64,000 nt of DNA from Cichorium intybus (Eukaryota > Streptophyta > Magnoliopsida > Asterales > Asteraceae). The stretch lies in the NCBI GenBank assembly GCA_023525715.1, contig CM042012.1, forward strand, positions 62,183,705 to 62,247,704, given 5' to 3'. Of the stretch, positions 56,695 to 64,000 are shown in pieces (position 1 is the stretch's first letter; each line of letters begins with the position of its first letter). The notes under the pieces were generated by a model, which was not told where the DNA came from, searched no databases, and was given only the letters and a program-made list of their open reading frames with translations. The translations under genes were made by a program, and so were the position numbers.

Positions 56695-58335
56695 TGTAAT
56701 ACCATAAATTTTAATTGCGATAGAATAATAGAAACTTTAATATAAACGAGCTTAGATAAGTTAAAATATGAGTTTAGACGTTTAAAAATCAGTTAAGTCA
56801 AACCGGGTCGAGTTTTTGCAAACCGGGTCGAGTTAAATCGAAATGAAAATGGGAAAATAACCAACCCGGGTCGAGTTTGTGAGCCCGGGTCGTGTTCGTA
56901 GGGAACCCGGATCGGGTCGATCAACCCGGATTGTGTGAGCTTGAAACGAAAAACAATAGATGCGTAACAAAACCCGGGGCGGGTTTCACAGCCCGGGTCG
57001 GGTTACGGGTGCAGGGCTGTTTAAATGTGCGATTTTTCTTTCATTTTGGGTCAAATTACTTCTGAGCAAAAACATCCCAAACCCTAGAAAATCGATTTCA
57101 AACCCCCAAAGTCGAGATTTAAGCTCGTTATTCTCGAATTGAAGCTAGAGATCAATACTTTGAGTTTGAAAGGTAATCCTCCTTGAATTTGGTTTCATTT
57201 CTATGGTGATTTTTCTTGATTTGAGGAAGTTGCAAGGGTGGTGATGAACCACTCGATGATGGTAAGGGTAGTAGCAGAAATTGTTTAAATTTGTGAGTAT
57301 ATAAGGGTTCTAATCTTAGACCCAAACAAGTGAAGTGTTAATCTTGTATTTTTAGAGTTGTATGAGTTGAGATGGTGAAATTGGAAGTTACAATTAGGGT
57401 AGTGTTACTATCTTTTGATTGTAACTCTTCTATATGATTATGATTCTTGGTTATTGTTGATATTGAGTATAATTGAGATTGATAAAAAGTTTGAGTATTG
57501 AAATTGAGCTATTGTGTTCCAGCTAAGGCTAGACAGGATCACACACGAGATTCTGGAGTTCCATATTCGATTCAATCTCAGGTGAGTAGTTAATTGTTTG
57601 AAGAATTATGCTTGTTGATATGTTTAATACAAATAAGAAGTATGCTATGTTTTGATTGGTTGAGTATAACCAAATTTGAGTATATGGAATAAAGAGTTAT
57701 AGTGTGTATATCACACTCGGGACTGAGATAGTCCGTTAAGTTTAATTAAAACGAGAATTTGTTTTAGACTATGGTAATACAACCAAGTCTAGCGATCAGG
57801 AGTCCGGTATGCGCATTTTGGAAGTATCACTTACTAAATCAATATCAGGTGAATACGTTTTAGTATTTGAGTTGAGTTATACTTGTTTATGCAAAGTGTA
57901 TATGTTTTTACAAGAATATCTATGTATTGTGCTGTTATTATGAAGATTGAATAGTAGAGAAATATCGTTGTCCGTGAATAACAAACAATGAATTTGATAT
58001 GAATACTGAGTACTAAAGATGAGTAGATGTTAGAGTGGCTGTGGTTAAGTGTCTTTGTATGGATTGCTATCACCATAAAAATTACTATGATTAAGTGTAA
58101 CTTGTTTGTGATAAGGGAAGGCATGTGATAAGGAAAGACGGATAAGTTTAGAGCCTGTCCTTAGCTGAAGTAGATTTAATTGTAACACTTGGTCACATAT
58201 TTTGTAAGGACCTTTTTGTGTAATTATTGTAATGATAATAGCTTGATCCTTGGTTTGAGTGCAAATATACCCAATTAAATGTGTAATTGTTTTAAAATAT
58301 TTGGGTGTACTTTGTATGAGAAACCGGGTGTTACA
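56695..58335 (+). repeat. 5' LTR of the LARD-like element
   Basis: TGTAATACC...GGGTGTTACA. It holds CpG-rich cccgggtcg/aacccgg(g) repeats at 56805-57015. The minus-strand frame 58124-57834 is repeated in the other LTR and is not a gene. Confidence 0.92.
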
Positions 58336-58338
58336 AGT

Positions 58339-58350
58339 TGGTATCAGAGC
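58339..58350 (+). other. Primer binding site of the LARD-like element (Met type)
   Basis: TGGTATCAGAGC, three bases after the LTR end, as in the 15493 Gypsy element. Confidence 0.9.
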
Positions 58351-59289
58351 ATGGTTTAAGCGAACTAGGTCTTTGAGTGTAGAGTCCTAGACTTGAACCG
58401 AGAAGAGAGAGAACCCCTATCACATGCTTGGAAAAGATACGGCTGCAGTTGTTAGTGTATGAGTTATGTATAACTATTATGTTATATTATTATTTGTTGT
58501 TTCCTGTGTGTAAATACAGATATGGAGTCAGATGAAGGATGAGTTGAGAAATTGGTAAGAGCCGGTTGGACCAATAGTAGATGATGAGACGAGATTTTGG
58601 CTGATAGGAGATATCAACCAACGAGAAGAAAAGAAATCCAGCTAATTATGAGATGTTAACTGAATATGAGATGATATTCTGTTGATGGCAAATTTCCAGA
58701 TGATGATGAGATGTTAAGATGAGATCCCGGTCGAGGCAAAATTTTAACTGATGATGAGAAAGAGGTTGAGCATATGTTGAGCATGAGCTAAGAGTTGAGA
58801 TATGTGAGTGTAGCCGAGTACACTCAAGATTTGAGAATCGCGGTACGCAAGGTTCAACTAATTAGGAGACAAGATTTTGTTGCTATGAGGTATGCAAGTA
58901 ATTTTATTTAACATGTTAGCTGTAACGTGTCGCGCGTGTTTAATTGTTGATAATACATGTAATAGAATATGTATAAAATATATAGACACGTAAAAGATCA
59001 ATTGAGATTACATGTATTAGAGAATTGTGGTTATAAAATGTAGTAATCGGCATTGAGATGAGAATCGCATATCCATTTGAGGTAATGTTTACATATCACA
59101 TAACGAGTGCTTTGTGATTGTATATAACTGAGATTATAAGTGGTTGCTTGATGAGTACTTAACAACCTTAGAGAAGTGTGTATAAAGAGTATATACATGG
59201 TAAATATATATATATATAAATTTTGATATTGTATATATATAGTGTTTGTTGTTTCACAGATGTGACGAGACTTTTATGTACAAGTACTT
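58351..59289 (+). other. LARD interior, left part
   Basis: Rich in gatgatgagatg/gagatgttaag words; no lasting frame. Confidence 0.5.
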
Positions 59290-59870
59290 TGTGGTTGAGA
59301 CCACATGTTTTGTGGGGCCACATGACTAGTACTTGTGATTGATCAAAATAAATGGCTGAGATAGCCAAAAGAGTATGAGTTGAGAAAGACAGTGAGTGTG
59401 TAGTTGATTGCACACGATAACTGATTATGAGTTGACATACTGAGAATTGAACTTTGTGGTTTGGAGTTGTCACAGAATGAGATATTTGTGACAGCATTAT
59501 CAGATGACACTTGAGTAACCACATAAAGAGTACCTTGTGGTTATAAATTGAGAGAACCTAGAGTAGTTCATCTAGGCCTTATTGGCTTAGAGATTGAGTT
59601 AGTTACTAAGTAAATATGGTTGAGACCACATACTTTGTGGGACCATATATCGAGTAAATGTGGTTGAGACCACAAAATTATGGGACCATATATCAAGTAA
59701 ATGTGGTTGAGACCACATACTTTGTGGGACCATATATCGAGTAAAGTGGTTGAGATCACATACTTTGTTGGGCCACATAATGAGTAAATGTAATTGAGAC
59801 CACATATTACGTGGGGTTACATATTGAGTAGCTGAGGTTGAGGCCACATATTTCTGTGGAACCACAAGAC
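59290..59870 (+). repeat. Tandem array of about 55-base units (ggttgagaccacat..tttgtggg)
   Basis: Six or more diverged units of the form gtggttgagaccacatacttt-gtgggaccatatatcgagtaaat occupy 59613-59870, with one isolated unit near 59290. Each unit holds an internal inverted pair (gtggt..accac; accacat..gtgg). Confidence 0.85.
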
Positions 59871-59989
59871 GAGTATCTTGTGGTTAGAGCAGTGAGGATC
59901 TTTGAGACTCAAACGAAAGGAGGAGTGACGGTGAGTCTGTATGGCTTGAGACCGTAAGGGAGAATTCCTAGAGTAAAAGAGGAGATGGA

Positions 59990-60245
59990 TTGAAATCAGA
60001 AAATGGTATGAGGTACCATGATTTGATCAGAGGACGATATGAGATACCGTAACACAGCATTGAGTGTTGAGAACAGAGAACGGCATGAGGTACTGTGAGA
60101 GAGTGTTGAGCAATGAGGTCGACGAACGGTACGAAGTACTATGAGGTAGTGTTGATTAGTGAGTTTGGAGAACAGTACGGGGTACTGTAAGATACTATAA
60201 ATGATGGTACGGGGTACCAAGAGTTGAGCCAGAGTGGTGCTATAG
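59990..60245 (+). repeat. Array of ggtacgaggtacc palindromic units
   Basis: Seven or so units with a core like acggtacgaggtaccgt (ggtatgaggtacc, gatatgagataccg, ggcatgaggtactg, ggtacgaagtact, agtacggggtact, ggtacggggtacc), spaced about 35-50 bases. Each core can fold back on itself. Confidence 0.85.
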
Positions 60246-62089
60246 TGTTGTACTTGTGTGTAGACAGGCATGTACGTTATGATGATGCAGAGTAATGAGA
60301 CATGTACTATCCTTGCGTATAGATAGATATGAATGTAGCTGTAAGCTTGTGTGGCTTGAAACCTACGGGTTTAGAAGAGGACGAATCAGAGGCTGAGTAA
60401 CAGTAAAGAGATATTGTGAAATAATATAAGTAATACTATTGAGAAATGTTATTGTGAGTATGTGTGTTTATTAAATAATAGTGTTGAGAATGTGTGAGAT
60501 ATCTTTCATGTTGAATGAGACAGAATTCTATAAATGCATGATGAAAAGATATGAGTTGAAAAGAGGAGAAAAGTAATTGTAATTGTGATTGATAGGATTT
60601 GTTCCTTAGCAATCAAATCGATTACTGCCAATGAGAAAAATTTGTGAATGTCGAGATAACAAAACTACTTATTCGTTGGAGACGATGGATAGTAGATTTT
60701 GTTATAATAATGTTGAGTTATTTTCTTGAGATTAATGAGTTAGCCGAGTGATGGGATATGATCTCACCATAGAGATTGCGGTGTTGAACATTATTAATTC
60801 TTTACGAGTTGTGTGTAGAGATTACGGTGAGCCGTATGTATGTACGATTTATTTTGTGTCATTATAATGAATTAGAAATTTAGATGAGAATGACGGAGAA
60901 ATGGCAAGGGGAAAATTCCTACTAATGATGTGTCAGGAGAAATATATGAGATTGTGTTGAAAATTTATCTGATAATAAATTATCGAGTTTGATATAGATC
61001 TAATGATTATCGATTGAGTGAGAGCGTGATGTGGATTGTCCATATAAGAGATAATATAATAAGCGAGTACATTGTGAGAAACAACATGATTTATATTGTT
61101 AAACTGAGATGAAGTGGAGTTATTATTGGTAGAGAATTATAGTGGTACATTTAGTGAAAACCTGATATATACGTTGAGGTAGAAGCAGAGATAGACGAGA
61201 TTTTAGAGGATCATTGTACAGTTGAGGTGATGTAATAACTGAAAAGGGTCTTGTGTGACCAAAGTGTCGAGAGTTAAATGTTAAGTCCAGAGGAGACGTG
61301 AGTGAAACTCGAGATAGTTTCTGATATTTTATTATTCTAGATTTATATCCTAGTGTTAATGAGTTAGGTAACGTAATTGAGACAGTTGAATGTCGGCATC
61401 TTTGTGTTGTATGAGTGTTTCTCCTACCTAATCGACGAGAGTGTGCAAACATGAGAAATCAATAAATGGCATGTTGCTATTGGAAGAGTAAATTGAGAGA
61501 GAATGTGAGTCAGGAATCGGTGAGACCGTTTTCCTTATTGAATTAGAGTAAACCATTTCAAAGAGATTGGAAGTGGAAGTTGAATCTCAAATAGTTATTG
61601 AGATTAGTGTTATAGAAAGAATGGATGGTACACTGAGAATATGGCTCGATGTGGACCATAGATATAGGTGTGTGTAAGTGATGATAGTGATTGGAGTATC
61701 ACTTGAAGAGTGAGGTGAGATACCTTTGTAACGGCAAAGCTATAACAAGGAAGTGCTCTGAAAGAGTGAGAGGTTGTCCATGCGAAATGGTAACAACCAA
61801 TGTGCTTATAGAGATCATATTACGAGAATAATGGCGGGCGTAAAGATTTTATGAAAAGAGAAGTCGAATGAGAAAGTTTCTAAATGTAATGTGAATCCAG
61901 AGAGAGCTTGAGTTCTATAGATATATCATGAGTAAATAAGGTGCGACAGTATGTACATGTTATATGAGTTAACGAGAGGATAATATCATTATCATACATA
62001 ATGATTGATTGCGGTGGTGAGATTATTGTATAAGCCATGCCTAGTCTAAGAGATTCCGAGGACGGAATCTTCTGAAGGGGGTAAGAATT
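60246..62089 (+). other. LARD interior, right part
   Basis: No lasting frame. Faint RT-like words can be imagined near 60985-61060, but I do not trust them. It ends in the polypurine tract. Confidence 0.5.
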
Positions 62090-63771
62090 TGTAATACCAT
62101 AAATTTTAATTGCGATAGAATAATAGAAACTTTAATATAAACGAGCTTAGATAAGTTAAAATATGAGTTTAGACGTTTAAAAATCAGTTAAGTCAAACCG
62201 GGTCGAGTTTTTGCAAACCGGGTCGAGTTAAATCGAAATGAAAATGGGAAAATAGCCAGCCCGGGTCGAGTTTGTGAGCCCGGGTCGTGTTCGTAGGGAA
62301 CCCGGATTGGGTCGATCAACCCGGATCGTGTGAGCTTGAAACGAAAAACAATAGATGCGTAACAAAACCCGGGGCGGGTTTCACAGCCCGGGTCGGGTCC
62401 GAGCAAAACCCGGGGCGGGTTTGACAGCCCGGGTCGGGTTACGGGTGCAGGGCTGTTTAAATGTGCGATTTTTCTTTCATTTTGGGTCAAATTACTTCCG
62501 AGCAAAAACATCCCAAACCCTAGAAAATCGATTTCAAACCCCCAAAGTCGAGATTTAAGCTCGTTATTCTCGAATTGAAGCTAGAGATCAATACTTTGAG
62601 TTTGAAAGGTAATCCTCCTTGAATTTGGTTTCATTTCTATGGTGATTTTTCTTGATTTGAGGAAGTTGCAAGGGTGGTGATGAACCACTCGATGATGGTA
62701 AGGGTAGTAGCAGAAATTGTTTAAATTTGTGAGTATATAAGGGTTCTAATCTTAGACCCAAACAAGTGAAGTGTTAATCTTGTATTTTTAGAGTTGTATG
62801 AGTTGAGATGGTGAAATTGGAAGTTACAATTAGGGTAGTGTTACTATCTTTTGATTGTAACTCTTCTATATGATTATGATTCTTGGTTATTGTTGATATT
62901 GAGTATAATTGAGATTGATAAAAAGTTTGAGTATTGAAATTGAGCTATTGTGTTCCAGCTAAGGCTAGACAGGATCACACACGAGATTCTGGAGTTCCAT
63001 ATTCGATTCAATCTCAGGTGAGTAGTTAATTGTTTGAAGAATTATGCTTGTTGATATGTTTAATACAAATAAGAAGTATGCTATGTTTTGATTGGTTGAG
63101 TATAACCAAATTTGAGTATATGGAATAAAGAGTTATAGTGTGTATATCACACTCGGGACTGAGATAGTCCGTTAAGTTTAATTAAAACGAGAATTTGTTT
63201 TAGACTATGGTAATACAACCAAGTCTAGCGATCAGGAGTCCGGTATGCGCATTTTGGAAGTATCACTTACTAAATCAATATCAGGTGAATACGTTTTAGT
63301 ATTTGAGTTGAGTTATACTTGTTTATGCAAAGTGTATATGTTTTTACAAGAATATCTATGTATTGTGCTGTTATTATGAAGATTGAATAGTAGAGAAATA
63401 TCGTTGTCCGTGAATAACAAACAATGAATTTGATATGAATACTGAGTACTAAAGATGAGTAGATGTTAGAGTGGCTGTGGTTAAGTGTCTTTGTATGGAT
63501 TGCTATCACCATAAAAATTACTATGATTAAGTGTAACTTGTTTGTGATAGGGGAAGGCATGTGATAAGGAAAGACGGATAAGTTTAGAGCCTGTCCTTAG
63601 CTGAAGTAGATTTAATTGTAACACTTGGTCACATATTTTGTAAGGACCTTTTTGTGTAATTATTGTAATGATAATAGGTTGATCCTTGGTTTGAGTGCAA
63701 ATATACCCAATTAAATGTGTAATTGTTTTAAAATATTTGGGTGTACTTTGTATGAGAAACCGGGTGTTACA
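62090..63771 (+). repeat. 3' LTR of the LARD-like element
   Basis: Matches the 5' LTR with only a handful of substitutions and one 41-base tandem duplication in the CpG-rich block (about 62399-62439). Confidence 0.92.
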
Positions 63772-63776
63772 CATAG

Positions 63777-64000
63777 CTACATATGGAAGTATAAGTCTAA
63801 ATACGAATGTAACATCACCTATAGTATAATGAGAAAACTCACATGATCCACCAAGCTACCAAGCACTCCTCGTGCGTATCCACGGATCCCGACTACATGA
63901 ACCTCCTAATACAGAAAAATTCCACTTAGAAATTTCTAATCCCCAAACAGGATAAACCTCTAAGACTGGTACCCCGAATAACTCAAGTTTGACCAAAAGT
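63777..64000 (-). repeat. Continuation of the interrupted Gypsy-type LTR
   Basis: Resumes after the second CATAG. No features beyond being the right half of the target sequence; it runs off the window. Confidence 0.4.

Larger units (their letters stand above)
56695..63771 (+). mobile_element. Non-coding LTR retrotransposon (LARD-like), 7.1 kb
   Basis: LTRs 56695-58335 (1641 bp) and 62090-63771 (1682 bp) are nearly identical except for a 41-base tandem duplication in the second. CATAG flanks both sides (56690-56694, 63772-63776). Met-type primer site at 58339; polypurine tract gaagggggtaagaattt ends at 62089 after the phrase ttccgaggacggaa shared with chromovirus-like elements. The 3.75-kb interior has no recognisable protein and several short-repeat arrays. 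It depends on other elements for all enzymes. Confidence 0.9.

Noticed and set aside
57834..58124. 96-codon antisense frame, repeated at 63270-63560
   Set aside because: LTR duplication again; no family motif.
60985..61060. Possible RT words (DLRS.Y..L-like) in the LARD interior
   Set aside because: Too short, frame-broken and not supported by neighbouring motifs.

Overview
This is a stretch of plant nuclear genome, dense in transposable elements and almost devoid of host genes. The evidence is Ty3/gypsy elements of the Athila/Tat type, Ty1/copia elements with initiator-Met-type primer binding sites, Mutator-like elements with 9-10 bp target duplications, PIF/Harbinger elements with TTA/TAA duplications, an F-box gene of a family known from dicots, and introns with GT/AG borders. 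A eudicot is clear. Asteraceae is my guess from the style of the Harbinger and Athila proteins, but it is not proven.

Layout. 1-211: the start of a Copia element on the minus strand leaves the window to the left. 1-8130: a foldback element and two Harbinger-type elements carrying broken copies of an ORF1-like Myb/trihelix protein, otherwise AT-rich sequence. 8131-10345: a Pack-MULE that captured a rhomboid-protease exon and a piece of a coiled-coil gene, itself hit by a Tourist-like element. 10701-12059: a second long-TIR MULE. 12230-29610: a dead Harbinger transposase gene split by a 16-kb Copia element (12539-28566), which is itself split by a Gypsy element (15493-24176). 29652-42675: an almost complete Athila-type Gypsy element with gag, protease, RT/RNase H, integrase and an extra downstream ORF that reads as a spliced gene.

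42849-47190: a small MULE-MITE, the only intact host gene I recognise (an F-box protein, 43400-44407), a 1.5-kb MULE and a Harbinger MITE. 47543-56092: a graveyard of Copia and Athila-type fragments, with rearranged and inverted pieces. 56093-64000: an LTR of another Gypsy-type element, split by a 7-kb LTR element (56695-63771) that has nearly identical LTRs but no recognisable polyprotein.

How the parts relate: the insertions can be ordered because target duplications are intact at most junctions (GTTTT, AAACT, AACAC, CATAG, TAAAATTAA, TTAATTTAA, TTACATTTTT, TTA, TAA). Several elements pair young LTRs with fossil coding regions, which implies movement by proteins supplied from elsewhere. Unrelated LTR families here share a CpG-rich palindromic block, in most cases shortly upstream of a TATA box. 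I found no new enzyme system. The best candidates for something under-described are the spliced Athila ORF and the shared LTR promoter architecture.
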